A stretch of DNA of 64,000 nt from Aradus depressus (Eukaryota > Arthropoda > Insecta > Hemiptera > Aradidae), in NCBI GenBank assembly GCA_963662175.1, contig OY759223.1:8775249-8839248 (forward strand). The letters are read 5' to 3'. Positions within the stretch are counted from its first letter, which is position 1. Each line of letters starts with the position of its first letter. Both the position numbers and the translations under genes were made by a program. Below the pieces are notes generated by a model that was given only the letters and a program-made list of their open reading frames with translations, made no database searches and had not been told where the DNA came from. Shown here one piece after another: positions 1 to 10,646 of the stretch.

Positions 1-560
1 GGCAAAATAATTGGTGCCATCCTCATGGAGTTTTGAACTCAGAAAACTGTAATAACTGCCCATGCAATGAACGTATCGTAAGTCAACTCTTAGTCAATGG
101 AAGTACCTACATTGTGATTCACCGACAATTTTTTTTTTTTTTAAAGTATGCTGGAAGGGAAACTGAAAATGGCACCCATGGAAGACGTGCTTGCTTTGCT
201 GGTGACTGGAACCCGGGAAGAAAGAGTGTGAGACCTCTTGTAGATGTAGTGGGAAGGGCGGCCGCTTCTTGAATAGGTAATATGCCATTAGAGGGAGCCA
301 GGGGTAGCGGAGTCACCAAGTGCGGCAGTGGCCTCGAGATTAGACCACCGCTCTCTCATGTCCTCGCATACCAATGAGCCCCTTTTAGGGGCTTTTACGC
401 CCCTCACATAACATTCAGCCCCCGCCATACACATACACACACACTTTCATCCTTTTTATTTTACCTAATCTGTACTCGTAGACACGCGCTGTCTTATGAA
501 CTCGTTTATAGGCCATTTTAGTTAGTATCTTTGAGAAAAGCGTTATTAGTATCACTGGAT
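1..560. other. Unassigned 5' stretch
   Basis: No gene is recognised. A match to the HP repeat's 'gtgattcaccgac' motif lies near 114-126. Around 370-410 there is a short gagccc/gggctc-type hairpin of the kind found in LINE 3' UTRs. The small open frames here lack any domain pattern. Confidence 0.4.
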
Positions 561-561
561 A

Positions 562-768
562 TTTTTATGACGGAATGAAGTCCCTCAGGTCATATCGCCT
601 ACTAGCAGAGCGCTCTTTCGCAGCAGGTTTAGTTGCGAATACCTGAGATCGTACAGGCCCGGGACCATTGGACGGCGTGCTCAAGCTTTTTATTTCCCAG
701 GCCTCAGGTGGGTTTGAAATTCGCGGATCTTGAGCTCAGTGTGCAAGCACACTACCTCCGAGCAATAT
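562..768 (-). mobile_element. SINE A, diverged partial copy
   Basis: It matches the SINE A body in reverse: the tatcgcctact segment, the crucial agcgctctttcg block, the cggcgtgctcaag block and a degraded tRNA-like head near 730-768. The middle (promoter-distal) part is deleted. Confidence 0.75.
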
Positions 769-928
769 TTTCATTTATTATACATTTGTATAAAGAAATA
801 TTGTAGTCGCGCGAAAATTCGATATCAAGTTTTCAACAAAATTTCAAAATATAATGAACTTGAAATGTTAGATATATTTTTCTGATTCCAAGCTTATTAT
901 CACTTTTCCCAATCAAAGAGGTTGGTAA

Positions 929-961
929 TATGTGTGTGTGTGTGTGTGTATGTGTGTGTGA
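929..961. repeat. (TG)n microsatellite
   Basis: It is an uninterrupted run of TG with a single TA interruption. Confidence 0.95.
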
Positions 962-1073
962 AAAAATGAGTTTAAATTCAGAGAAAAATGAATTGATGAT
1001 CACTAAAAATGTACTGGGAATAGAAAATAATGTTTCTTGTAGAAATAAAAGACGTCTTTCCACTGTTTTATAT

Positions 1074-1120
1074 CTGACCAGAACCTGTTTTCAACTCAAC
1101 AGCGTCATCATCAGTGGCAC
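1074..1120 (-). ncRNA. Hammerhead-like motif, class f copy 1
   Basis: On the minus strand the order is GCCA, CUGAUGA, U, a stem-II segment beginning GAC and ending GUU, GAA, AACAGGUU, C, UGGU. GCCA pairs with UGGU (stem I) and GAC with GUU (stem II). Stem III is an almost self-complementary octamer. The same block with flanks recurs at 56178-56228, and a related one at 48100-48145. Confidence 0.55.
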
Positions 1121-1185
1121 GGCCCCGTGTGGTCTGGAGAAGGGACAGTTCGGAACGTGAACTAGTTGAACTTCCACTTTTGTTG

Positions 1186-1232
1186 TCTCTGGCTAAAGTA
1201 GCAATACCGAAAGTACTCCCATATATTATATG
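1186..1232 (+). ncRNA. Hammerhead-like motif, class b, degraded
   Basis: It has CCGAA followed by the palindrome AGTACT and the class-b flank CCCATAT, but the upstream catalytic box is mutated (CTGGCTA in place of CTGANGA). It is a relic of a class-b unit. Confidence 0.4.
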
Positions 1233-1234
1233 TA

Positions 1235-1740
1235 TATATTTTGTATCAATATCAAATAAAAAAATTAAATTACAAGAAAAATCTTACAAACTAATTACTT
1301 AAAACTATACCAGTCTTTTTCCTGTATTATAGTGGCCACTATTTATAATTCTTTTATATTTTGGGCATATATAGATATAAATAAAAAGTACCTTTTCTCT
1401 TCTACGTACTTCCAATGTTATAATTTTCACTCCTGCATCTCCTCTACATCTTCTCTCACTCAGACTGGTTCACTACATCTTAACCCTAAAAACACTTCTC
1501 TATCTAGACTGTCCACTTCCACAATATAACTTAGACTATTCTCACTATTTGAAACAGCTGATCGTCGTCATTTGTTCTTAATTCATTGGTTGTTCACATT
1601 TTGTTTTAAAACAAAATGAGACTAGTCAATCTTTCACTATTTCAGTTACTTCACTCCTAACAGCTGTTTTTATACATATAATAATAATTGATTTTGTAAT
1701 ATATTAATAATTTTAATGTGTGTAAATTTTGTACATTACA
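1235..1740 (+). repeat. Low-copy repeat, copy 1 (partner at 37910-38735)
   Basis: From the run of cttacaaactaattactta through the tail cctaacagctgtttttatac it matches 37910-38735. The second copy contains a LINE insertion; this copy shows the empty site. No coding potential was recognised. Confidence 0.75.
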
Positions 1741-2039
1741 ATAATATTATTTAAAACATTCGTTGGACCATTTCAAATTTCCATGAATTTTGAAATGCTC
1801 CCATTTGTGTGCTAGGCTTTTACATGAAAACGTTTCCCTCTTATTCATAATTTACGATTGACAGTGGAGAGCTTTATTAATCCAACTGATTAGTCAAATT
1901 AACCATGATTGTAAATTACATGTGTTCTCATCGTGAAAGGGTAATCGCATGTGGATTAACAACATTTCATAAATTAATCGGGGAAAAGCATTTATTTTGG
2001 TACTAATGTGTCTCAAAAATTATTATTATTTTTACCTTC

Positions 2040-2390
2040 CAAGAGCTATATGAAGTAGGTATTGAGGATGTTATGAAATTGGTCAGAAATTCGAGGTTGA
2101 CTTTTCACTGAAATTTCATGTTTTTCGACCTCTTAAAAAGAAAAATTAAAAAAAAAAGTGAGTCACAAGTGTCGTCCTTATGGGGTTTTGAGTCAGGTAT
2201 GAAATGTTTTATTGATACATTCATTACAACGGTAGTTTCTGAGTTAAGTATCCCCTCCAATCACCCCTCCCCTCTGGCCGATTGGACCGAAAATTGGTTG
2301 GTGTCGCCCTTATGTGGGGTTTTGGTCACACATATAAAATTTTGTGTCGATACATTCATTCTTCTAATACTATATTCTCTTTGATCTTGG
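2040..2390. repeat. HP repeat block
   Basis: It contains characteristic pieces: a diverged hairpin end, the aaattttgtgtcgatacattcatt segment and the cccctcc/ggccgatt segment. It belongs to the abundant AT-rich HP family described at 29800-30790. Confidence 0.6.
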
Positions 2391-2393
2391 ATC

Positions 2394-2790
2394 CTAATCA
2401 CTGGACGTCTCAAATATTATCAGTGATTTCAACTCCAAGCTGTACTTCTTTCACAGGAAGAACACCCCGAACTGTTCGTGCGGCGGTATCGAGACTGCAC
2501 AACATGTGGTCCTCGAATGTCCGCTGTACGACCAAGCTAGGGTGGAGTTGATTCATGGGACAAGATCGTATTTGGGACTGGATCTACGGCAGATGGTGAC
2601 GGAAACAGACTACTCGATATTCTGCCGATTCGTCGGCTCCTGGCGGGAGCCGAAACAGGCAGTGTAAGATGGGCTGGGGGCGATCGGCCCAATCCCAGTC
2701 CCTCAGTAACCCCTTGATCCCCGAGCTTTTCTAACGTTGACTAGGTGATGTTGCTGCAATGCAAGGCACCCTCTTTTAAAACCCTATGAT
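2394..2790 (+). mobile_element. R1-like LINE ORF2 C-terminus, pseudogenised
   Basis: A frame (with one indel near 2432) encodes the C-terminal cysteine motif typical of R1-clade ORF2: His-Trp-Thr-Ser-Gln, then Cys-Ser-Cys-Gly-Gly, then a His...Glu-Cys-Pro-Leu-Tyr-Asp segment. It ends at the stop near 2666 followed by 3' UTR. A homologous copy lies reversed at 25346-25895. Confidence 0.75.
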
Positions 2791-3540
2791 ACATTCATTC
2801 TATCAACAGCTACTCTAGAGTTTTAGTTTTAAGCCTTCCCCCTAATCCGCTCTCCCCTTTGTTCGATTTGGCTGAAAATCATTAGGTATCTGGATTAACA
2901 AGTAAAATTTTGTGTCGATAAATTCATTCTATCAGAAGTTATCGTTTTCATTCGACACAGATTTTTTCTTTCATATTTTGAAAGTGGAGATCGGAAATCG
3001 TGAAATTTCTGTTTGTGTTTATGAATGAATGTATTGATACGAAATTTTATATGTGTGTTCATATTCCTCTAAGGACACTTGATAGGCAGCTATATCAGCC
3101 AAAGGGAAGACGTTTTAATCCCCTGATTCCAAAATGAATAATACGCCAATATCATTCTTTCACTGAGCGCTGTTTTGTGCAGAAAAACCTATAAAACTAG
3201 ACCGTTACGATGGGAAACGATCCAATATTTATGACTAAACACCTTGAGTACACCCACTCAAAGCTCAGAAAAGAAATAAGTGGAAAAGTTTCTTGAAGAA
3301 GGAACATATTTTTTTTTTTTCTCTTAAATAAACGTTCATTTTAAAGCAAACTTTATGTCAAATGTTATTTACCCAGGTAAAATATTTTTCATACAAAATG
3401 TATTTTAATACCTCTTCTTTTCGTTTGATGTATTCTCGATTTAGAAAAATGATTTTAATGAAAAAAAATTGCTTTTTTTTTTGAGTTTTTTCAGCGCATG
3501 AAATTTATTATTTAAGGTATATCTTTAAAATCAATTTTAG
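2790..3540. other. HP repeat remains and AT-rich DNA
   Basis: 2790-3070 carries HP repeat segments (tcgatacattcat, ctatcagaagttatcg). 3070-3540 is AT-rich with a T run at about 3310 and no recognisable gene. Confidence 0.5.
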
Positions 3541-3840
3541 TGGCTTAGTGGTTCCACCTTCTCTCTGAAAGAAACCATCCAGATACTCAATGGGAAGGAT
3601 TGGCACTCACTCTGTCTCATCAGGATGCTACCAAATACAGGAAATTTCTTGTTGAACAATTTAATTATTAATAATAATAATAATAATAAACTGTCTTTAT
3701 TACTTTGCCAAAAATACAAATACAATACAAAATTACGGATAACATTTTGACAGATATCCCTGGTACATACCATCGGGGGAAGTTCAAAGGCTATAATTTT
3801 TACTTTATTTTCTATATATAACAAAAGATTCAAGTAGCAT
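3537..3840 (-). mobile_element. LINE 3' end with (TTA)n tail
   Basis: On the minus strand an A/T-rich 3' region ends with an aataaag signal and then a (TTA)n run (3667-3690), the style of tail seen at 51650-51710 and 9272-9300. The 98-codon open frame here shows no domain. Confidence 0.4.
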
Positions 3841-4800
3841 AATTTAAAAAAATAAGAAAGTAAATGAATAAAAATTAAAAATAAAAATAATGCCTGCCTT
3901 TACATTTTAAATACAAAAAATAATATTATTGAAATACTCTAATCATTTAATTATTAAATTATATATTTAAAAAACCCTTTACAGTTACATCCATTTTACT
4001 TATTACAGTACCTATAGTTTATTGTTCCATTTTATTACAATTGCTATTTATATTTTCTGCCTATTTGTCTTATTATTATTATTTTCTTTTTTACTTTCTT
4101 TTTGTAAGTGCATCTGCAAATAAAGTATATATTCATTCATTAGTGGCTTAGTGGTTAGTCTGACTGGTTACTGCTCTCAGGAGAGAGTTTGGTTTTCCAG
4201 TGTTTAGAGCACTTATTGTTACGTTCCTGAAACCTTGGCGTTCCTCAATGACATGTTTGTCAATGAATCTCTGAGAGGTGCGATAAGATGAATGAATAAA
4301 GGGCTATTGAGTTACTATTCTGAGGGGGCTTTTATGGCTCAGCGGTTAGAGTGGCTGCTTTGTATTTTAAAATTGCGGGGAGAATTCCCAGAACGAATTA
4401 ATCAATTAACATTTTGCACCCTCTCCAAAACCAATCAATCGTTTGGACTAAAAATTGCATTGCTTATTTCCTAAGCGGCACATCATCATAATCTGTCTAG
4501 ACATTGTCATTAAATAATTTCTTATGTGTTAACTTTTAACATTTTGTCTTATGTTATGTTAATGTCAAAAGTTGTAAAAAGCTGTTCCTTGTCTTTTCAT
4601 TACAACCCATAAAGCTGTGTTATATGTTTTAACTTTAAAATTATATTAAAACTTTCTCTAATTATTTCTCAACAGAAAACACTACTTTTAAGACTTCCTC
4701 AGAAATTTATCTCTGCAGTAAAGTCCACTAAGTTGGCATCAGTTGTTGTGATGTTTGTTTTTCTCCTGGAATCTGGGGTCTTATGATTTATTTGGTCATT
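3841..4800. other. AT-rich spacer with two tRNA-like heads
   Basis: 4141-4290 and 4319-4395 each begin with tggctyagygg followed by a GC-richer stretch, resembling the A-box half of tRNA-derived SINEs, but no convincing B-box is present. The rest is AT-rich and unassigned. Confidence 0.35.
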
Positions 4801-5079
4801 GTCCAGGAGTGGGTAAAACTACGTCGTGGAGAAATACGGCCAGTTGAGCGGCGCGAATATATTGCACTCTGTCCAGGGGTGGGTAAAACTACGTTGTGGA
4901 GAGATACGGCCAGTTGAGCGGTGCGAAAATATTGCACTCTGTCCAGGGGTGGGTAAAACTACGTCGTGGGGAGATACGGCCAGTTGAGCGGTGCGAAAAT
5001 ATTGCACTTTGTCCAGGGGTGGGCAAAAATATGTCGTAGGGGCGAGATGCGGCCAGTTGAGCGGCACGAAAATATTCGG
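4801..5079. repeat. 70-bp minisatellite, four units
   Basis: Units begin with gtccagg(a/g)gtggg at 4801, 4871, 4941 and 5011. The first three are exactly 70 bp and nearly identical. The fourth is more diverged with a 2-3 base insertion. 70 is not a multiple of three, so open frames crossing it are incidental. Confidence 0.95.
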
Positions 5080-5089
5080 AAATGTATGG

Positions 5090-5345
5090 AACTCCAAGCT
5101 TTTTGCTTCCCCAGCTATTCGAAGTATAGGGGAAGTTATATTATCGGTCAAAAATTCGAAGTTGAATATTCATAGGATTTCATGTTTTCCAACCCTCTTA
5201 TTCCAAACATGAATAAATTGTATTCACCGGCAATGTACTTCCCCAGAACGAATTAACCAAATATCGTTTCGCTTTCAACATATCCAAAACCAGTCGATCC
5301 TTTGGGCTAAAAACTAATATAAATAATGAGCTGAATCCAAATAGT
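5090..5345. repeat. HP repeat, terminal hairpin and adjacent segment
   Basis: 5105-5136 is the hairpin end: cttcccc/ggggaag arms enclosing a smaller gctattcgaagtat stem. It is followed by the diagnostic caccggcaatgtacttcccc and agaacgaatta segments near 5225-5260. Confidence 0.7.
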
Positions 5346-5374
5346 AAATTATACATTTATTATATGGGCAGGTT

Positions 5375-5526
5375 ATTGGATCCCTTTCACAGGTTGTAAA
5401 ATTAAATATAGTCTGATAGATTTTATTAATTTTTCTAGCCGGCTTTCGAGGTGCCCTAATCATAAAGCAATCTGGTGAAATAATTTTGAAAACATCATTT
5501 AAAATGTTTTAATAAAAACAATTTAA
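5375..5526 (-). mobile_element. Penelope-like class c repeat, left part (split by a SINE)
   Basis: The segment contains the class-c hammerhead remnant (5434-5467) and continues after the SINE at 5838-5950. The same sequence order occurs in the inverted pair at 11855-12412. Confidence 0.6.
5434..5467 (-). ncRNA. Hammerhead-like motif, class c, degraded catalytic box
   Basis: On the minus strand CCTC, GAA, AGCCGGCU and A are intact, but CUGAUGA is changed to TTATGAT. It is a class-c relic. Confidence 0.45.
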
Positions 5527-5837
5527 GAGGGCACCGGTAGCTCAGTGGTATGCGTGCTTCTGATTATCTGAGCTCAAGATCGTGGGTTCATTTTATCTGG
5601 GAGGTAAAATAAACAACCACGCATTCCTTCGGATGGGACGTTAAGCGATGGTTCCGAGCCTGTACGATGTCAGATGCCCTACTCTAGCTGAATAAAAATT
5701 TAGGGTAGGCAAAATTTAGGACTCCCACAGTAGAGTCTGGCTCACGTCCACCAGAGTGACGAAAGAGCGCTCTGTTAGTAGGCGATATGACCTCGTAGTT
5801 AAAGTCCTGGTATGAGTCATAAAACCTAACCTAACCT
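5527..5837 (+). mobile_element. SINE A copy with target-site duplication
   Basis: The tRNA-like head starts with gagggcaccggtagctcagt (A box), lacks part of the B-box region, and ends with three AACCT units. It is flanked by a 12-bp duplication (aaaacaatttaa) and interrupts the class-c Penelope-like repeat. Confidence 0.92.
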
Positions 5838-5950
5838 AAAACAATTTAAATTTAAAATATATGAATATAAAACTACTTAAAAACAACTTAAAATTTGATG
5901 AATGAGGACAGATATGTTATTCCTGTTCCCCATCTGAGGCTTGTTTCGAA
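5838..5950 (-). mobile_element. Penelope-like class c repeat, right part
   Basis: It is the continuation of 5375-5526 after the SINE. The aatttaaaat...gacagatat...attcctg section is shared with 12040-12100. Confidence 0.55.
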
Positions 5951-6112
5951 CTTACATATGAAATATTATATCGATACATTCATTACAGTCCTTAGGGGGT
6001 TCTGGATACACACATAAAATTTCGTTCTTATACATTCTATCAATCAGAAAACATTAAATTCCAGTGAAAACTCAACTGCGAATTTCTGGCTGATTAGATA
6101 ACTGTGGGCTAA

Positions 6113-6426
6113 TAACTGCCCGGGCTTTAACTACGAGGTCATATCGCCGACTACCAGAGCGCTCTTTCGTCCCTCTGGTGGACAGGAGCCATACTCTGCT
6201 GTGGGAGTCCTAAATTTTGCCTACCCTAAATTTTTATTCACCTAGGGCAGGGGTCTTTAACGAGTACCCAACATTGTACAGGCTCGGGACCATCGCTTAA
6301 CGTCCCATCCGAAGGACGGCGTGCTTAAGTTTATTTTACCTCCCAGATAGGGCTCGGTCGGGTTTCGAACCCACGTTCTTGAGCTCAGAAGGCAAGCACG
6401 CATGCCACTGAGCTACTGGCACCCTC
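6113..6426 (-). mobile_element. SINE A, near-complete copy
   Basis: It reads in reverse from the tail block (cccgggctttaactacgagg) to the B box (gggtttcgaaccc) and the A box (ctgagctactgg). Confidence 0.92.
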
Positions 6427-6907
6427 TTCAGAAGCCCGTATATAAGTCAAATAACCCAATTCTTTTGATCAATTCGTCCCGGTGATTCACTGAGTATATA
6501 TATTTTTTTTCGGTTGCCTTGCCAACAGAGATAAGGAAACATAAAATGATGTGCCCTATTATTCTGTTTGGGAAGGGAAGGATGTGTGTAGGCAACTTGC
6601 TGTGAAGGGAATATATGCTGAGTTAGTGTAGGCGGATCAGAGGAGCCTCAGAGGTTTATGAGGGCCCTTGACTCCTCTGTTACTCCCATGTCAGAGCTCT
6701 CTTGTGTTGTGTTAGCTCTTGTCTTCTTGATGCTAATGTCTGTTCAGGACGTGCTCTGAATGAACCTTAGACCTTCAGACGTGTCCTTCTCTACCGACAT
6801 ACAACATTTACTAAATGTATTTACTACACCCCCCCTACCCCCTCCCAACACCAGAAATGACCTTTTCTCAGAGATCACTTTGAGGTAGCTCCCCTCGCTA
6901 TACTGGT
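6427..6907. other. Unassigned spacer
   Basis: A short HP-repeat match lies at about 6465-6490. The remainder (6510-6907) is of moderate GC content with no gene or repeat that I recognise. Confidence 0.4.
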
Positions 6908-7019
6908 TATTAAGACTCATGCCCGGGCTTTAACTACGAGGTCATATCGCCTATATAACACCGACTCTACTATGGTTTTACTACCCTAAATTTAGGCTAC
7001 CCTAGATTTGTATTCACTT
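6908..7019 (-). mobile_element. SINE A, left part, split by a hAT-like element
   Basis: It contains tail and body blocks (cccgggctttaactacgagg ... ccctaaattt ... ttgtattcactt). The SINE resumes at 7864. Confidence 0.85.
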
Positions 7020-7855
7020 CAGGGCCGTATTTAGGATCTGTAGACCCCTGAACTTGTGGTGCGGGCCCTACCGGCATTAAACTGCATAGATCGCATTTTA
7101 GACAAATCTTCTAATTTAAAACCTAAGAAGAAAGATTTGGAATTTATTATTAAATTGTGTTTCTTAAGCTTCTATGGGATGTTGATTTCCTCATTGCTTC
7201 CAGAGCTGTCTTCTTTTTTTTCTTTTTTTGTCAACATTTCGGGCTACGACAAACGTTCATAGTGACCAGAAGATGGGACATGTTTATGTCCCGAAATATT
7301 GTCAAAATTAGAAAAAAGAAGACGCCTCTGGAAGAAATGCTGGAAAAAATCAATAATAAATTGTAGAAAATTTTTTACTATACAGTATTTATAAGATAAT
7401 GAATTGATGAGATAATAAAAATGGAAAGAACAGAATATCATTAAGCTATTCAATCATTGAGGTAAGCCATGAACAACTAGTTCAGCATAATAGTTGAATT
7501 ATCTTCTGTTTATGAACAACAGTCTCATAGTCTAAAATATTATAAATTGTTCATTTAATGTTACGTACCACAAAAAAATTGTTTTAAATGTTTTTATTTA
7601 TGGATTAATTATTTGTAAAGACGTGTGCAGTCTGTGTAAAGGTATATTTTGTTTTATTGCTATTATACAACATATACCGTATATTGTAATTGTTAGATCA
7701 GTCATGCAGTAAAACTATGATATGAAGAACTATTATTTAAAGAAGAACACAAAGTTGAGATTTATGTAAATATGCAAACATTTTTAAACAGTTTTTCTTT
7801 GTGCTGCGAGCCCATAGGCTGCAGCCTATATAGTCTGCGCGTAAATACGGCCCTG
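7020..7855. mobile_element. hAT-like non-autonomous DNA transposon
   Basis: The termini are exact inverted repeats: CAGGGCCGTATTTA at the left and its complement at the right. They are flanked by an 8-bp duplication (attcactt / atttactt, one mismatch), the hallmark of hAT insertions. The element sits within SINE A, which continues in phase on both sides. It is 836 bp long with no transposase frame. Inside it lies a class-e hammerhead-like motif (7263-7304). Confidence 0.85.
7263..7304 (+). ncRNA. Hammerhead-like motif, class e (complete three-stem fold, one core change)
   Basis: Stem I is UGAC (7263-7266) with GUCA (7301-7304). The first core box is CAGAAGA (7267-7273), with A in place of the invariant U of CUGANGA. 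An extra U follows (7274). Stem II is seven perfect pairs, GGGACAU (7275-7281) with AUGUCCC (7286-7292), closing GUUU. Then come GAA, the palindrome AUAU (7296-7299) and U (7300). The core change probably kills activity. Confidence 0.5.
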
Positions 7856-7863
7856 ATTTACTT

Positions 7864-7998
7864 AGAGTAAGGGTCTTTAACGAGTACCTGCCATACGTTT
7901 TTTCATCTCCCAGATAAAAAATGAGGGCCTCAGCCGTGTTTCGAACCCGTGATTTTGAGCTCAATAGGCGACACTACCTCTGAACTACCGGCGCTCTC
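7864..7998 (-). mobile_element. SINE A, right part of split copy
   Basis: It continues from ...gggtctttaacgag through the B box (tttcgaacccg) to the A box (ctgaactaccgg). Confidence 0.85.
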
Positions 7999-8560
7999 AT
8001 ATGACGGCGCTCACCGACGGTTTGAAGGGAGAGCGGCAACTTCATCTGAAACATACAAATATTTTCCTGCAATACGAAGTAAATCAGCAGAAAGGAAGAG
8101 GGGGATCAGAGGGGCTCAACTCAAAATCCCCAATAACTGCCGATGTATCGACATCAAATTTCATATTTAAAGTCAAAACCCAATGAGAACATATCTTGTC
8201 AAATTTCAGAGATATCAGCTAAAGGGTAGGGCGGGTTCAGGGGAGGGGGCTGAATTAGAAAACTCTAAAACCTGCCGATGTAATGAATTTTTCGACACAA
8301 ATTTAATTTTGAGGAATTAGGAGCTCTTAACTGCTGAATATTAGCGCAAACGGTCGATTGGTTTTAGAGGGGGAGCGAAAAGTTATTTCGTTCTGGAGAT
8401 GTACATTCTAAAATACCCTCAAATTTCAGCGATAATCAGCTGAGGGAAAGGGGGGTTGTGTGGTGGGGGCTCATGGACATAAAATTAATTCTAAAGTTAA
8501 TTTATAAATTCGATCTGGGGAAGTACATTGTTGGAGATTCATTGACTGAAACAATTGAGA
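7999..8560. repeat. HP repeat blocks
   Basis: It has multiple tracts in the cgatgtatcgacatcaaattt, aggggctcaactcaaaa and ggggaagtacattg style. Confidence 0.6.
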
Positions 8561-9265
8561 TTATTACGTAATATACATTATTCCAACCTGTTGAATAACA
8601 TATTGTGAGCAAGAGGCGGGGAACGAGGCAATTTGTCAATTTCTACGACTATGAAAATATCCGGAGCTCTTCTAGAAAGGGATGAAGATAATCGGCCTCT
8701 TTGAGAACGGGGGACTTGATGATAGTTTAGTGTCTCTTAGGAACTTGAACGGGTGAGTTACCAACTGCAATTAGACCAAGTTTCTATTGAAGGTATATTT
8801 GTTGGATGTTGTCTACACAACGGAAAATAACATTGCTCCCAAGGAAACACCTAATATTCTACTATTAACTTCCATTTCTAGACTTATTAATAGTCGTCAG
8901 TGATTGTACTTCCCCAAATCAAAATATTTGAAAATAACTAAATATTTACTCTCCCAAAATATTTCTAAATTGAGACACAAACTTAAGCTGTTACCGGTAA
9001 CACGTTAAATACCTCATTAACGTGTTAAAATTCGGGAAAACATTCACTTCAAAGCCAATAGAGTTTTTAAAGGGTTTCATATTCATTATATCGAAAAAAA
9101 AAGTATAAAGAAAGTCGTCGGTGAATCACTGGCTATGTACAGCCCTATCAAGAATTAATCAATTAGATTTCCGCTCTCCTTCTGAAGCCAATTGACCGCT
9201 AAGGATAAACACAATATTTGACTTAAGTATATAGTGGCTTTCGAATGTTGATACTAATTTTTGAA
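8561..9265. other. Unassigned, with one HP fragment
   Basis: No gene is recognised. 9108-9230 is an HP repeat fragment (gtcgtcggtgaatcactggc and its downstream segment). Confidence 0.4.
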
Positions 9266-9267
9266 TC

Positions 9268-9560
9268 GATAATAATAATAATACATTTATTTCCGTTAGA
9301 CCAATACATGATAATAGGATACGTCAAAAGAATTTATACATTAAGATATAGATTTATAACTACTTGAGTCTAATACACCTATGATTAGTAGTAATAACAA
9401 ATCTATTAAAAAAAAGTAAAATGAAATTAATAAAAACTGAACAAATAAATACTTAAAAATATATGTATATAATCAAATTAATACAAGATACGTTTATAAT
9501 AAGTAGACATATTTTTCAATTTAATATAAATTAAGACAACTATTATTCAAAAAAACTTTT
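9268..9560 (-). mobile_element. LINE 3' end with (TTA)n-type tail
   Basis: On the minus strand AT-rich sequence ends in ggaaataaatg followed by four TTA units. The structure parallels 3667-3740. Confidence 0.35.
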
Positions 9561-9574
9561 TGGAAGTGTCTTTA

Positions 9575-9622
9575 TCACAACGATGTTTCGGGACGTTCTT
9601 ACGTCCCATCATCAAGTCACGA
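9575..9622 (-). ncRNA. Hammerhead-like motif, class e
   Basis: On the minus strand GUGAC, UUGAUGA, U, then six perfect stem-II pairs (GGGACG / CGUCCC) closing a 6-nt loop, then GAA and ACAU. It is the same layout as 7263-7304 with a differently damaged core box. Confidence 0.45.
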
Positions 9623-10020
9623 TACATTCATTAGATCGGCAGTTATTAGGGTTATTGAGTTGAGCCCCCCTCTGATCTCCTCCTCCCCTTCCTATAGGAT
9701 GAAGTTTGCCGCAAAAGACAAAATGGCAAAAATAGAATAAAAAAATCTAATATAGTAAAGCCCCTTCAATATAGGTTTACTGCTATTATGCATGACGTTA
9801 TTTCAAAATTGTAGTACATCTTCTGTGCAGGAGTTTCACGCCCTCTCCCCCCTTCCCTTCGGCTGATGTCGCTGAAATTATGTCCTCATTAGGTTTTGAC
9901 TTCAAATATGAAATTTCATGTCAATGCTTGAGTTAAGTTTCTCCCCTACTCCCCCTTCCTTCCCTTTGCCCGATTTGGCTGAAAATTTGTATCAAATAAT
10001 GTTTTTGAATATGAAACGCG
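9623..10020. repeat. HP repeat block
   Basis: It contains cgatacattcatt, cggcagttattagggtt and ccccttcctttgcccgatttgg segments. Confidence 0.6.
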
Positions 10021-10129
10021 ATTTTTTTATTATGATTATTTCACTATATTTGAACAATGAGAAAAAATTATTTTTTCAAATAGAAGGTTTCCTCTAACAT
10101 AAAAGGTTTTAGTTAAGTTTTAATTTTCT

Positions 10130-10430
10130 TATTGTCTTCAAGAAGTGGAGAAGGGCATTAAAGAAATTAATTCCTTTATGAGTTATACTTTTTTTCAAAA
10201 AGAGAAGAGCAGTGTTTAGTTATTCTTAAATCATCTTTCTTCTTGGTATCGTAATCATGACTAGATAGTTTCAAATATAAACAGCGCAGGCAAAGGCAGG
10301 ATATTATGTTGTTCAAATATTTCTCTGCAGCTTGTTCTTTGAGTAATATTATTTATTATTCTTAGTGCTTTCTTTTGAAGTCTAAAAATAATAACAATAC
10401 GAGCTACAAGCTTCCCAATGTATTAAAAAA
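10130..10430 (-). mobile_element. LINE reverse transcriptase C-terminal fragment
   Basis: On the minus strand a frame reads Gln-Lys-Lys-Ala-Leu-Arg-Ile-Ile-Asn-Asn, later Ser-Cys-Arg-Glu-Ile-Phe, and Leu-Pro-Leu-Pro-Ala-Leu-Phe-Ile-Phe-Glu. This is the thumb region pattern of Jockey/CR1-group non-LTR reverse transcriptases. A stop follows and the frame is broken after it. Confidence 0.65.
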
Positions 10431-10646
10431 AATATATGTTGTAAGGAGGATCCGACTACTTTGACGATTGCAGGACGAACTCATCAGACGGTTGTCTGCC
10501 GCCTCGTCTCACATGAAAGTATATATTCTTTCCGGTCGTAAAACATAAAGATTACAGTACTTTCTCCATACTCATCGGAAGTACTAAGTACTAGACTCTT
10601 GTTCAAATGTATAACAATTGAAATTTTCTATTGTTTTATTGTGCAG

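Noticed and set aside
3667..3690. Plain (TAA)n microsatellite
   Set aside because: Position after an aataaag signal on the minus strand makes a LINE tail more likely; other LINE ends here have the same tail.
4819..5151. 110-codon minus-strand ORF over the minisatellite
   Set aside because: It is an accidental frame through 70-bp repeat units; unit length is not a multiple of three and no domain is present.
5527..5600. tRNA gene (A box and B box present)
   Set aside because: The head is tRNA-derived, but the acceptor arms do not pair, the same block recurs about 20 times with a fixed non-tRNA body and tail, and copies carry target duplications. It is a SINE.
5821..5837. Interstitial telomere
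   Set aside because: Only three AACCT units, and they are the constant 3' tail of a SINE flanked by a target duplication.
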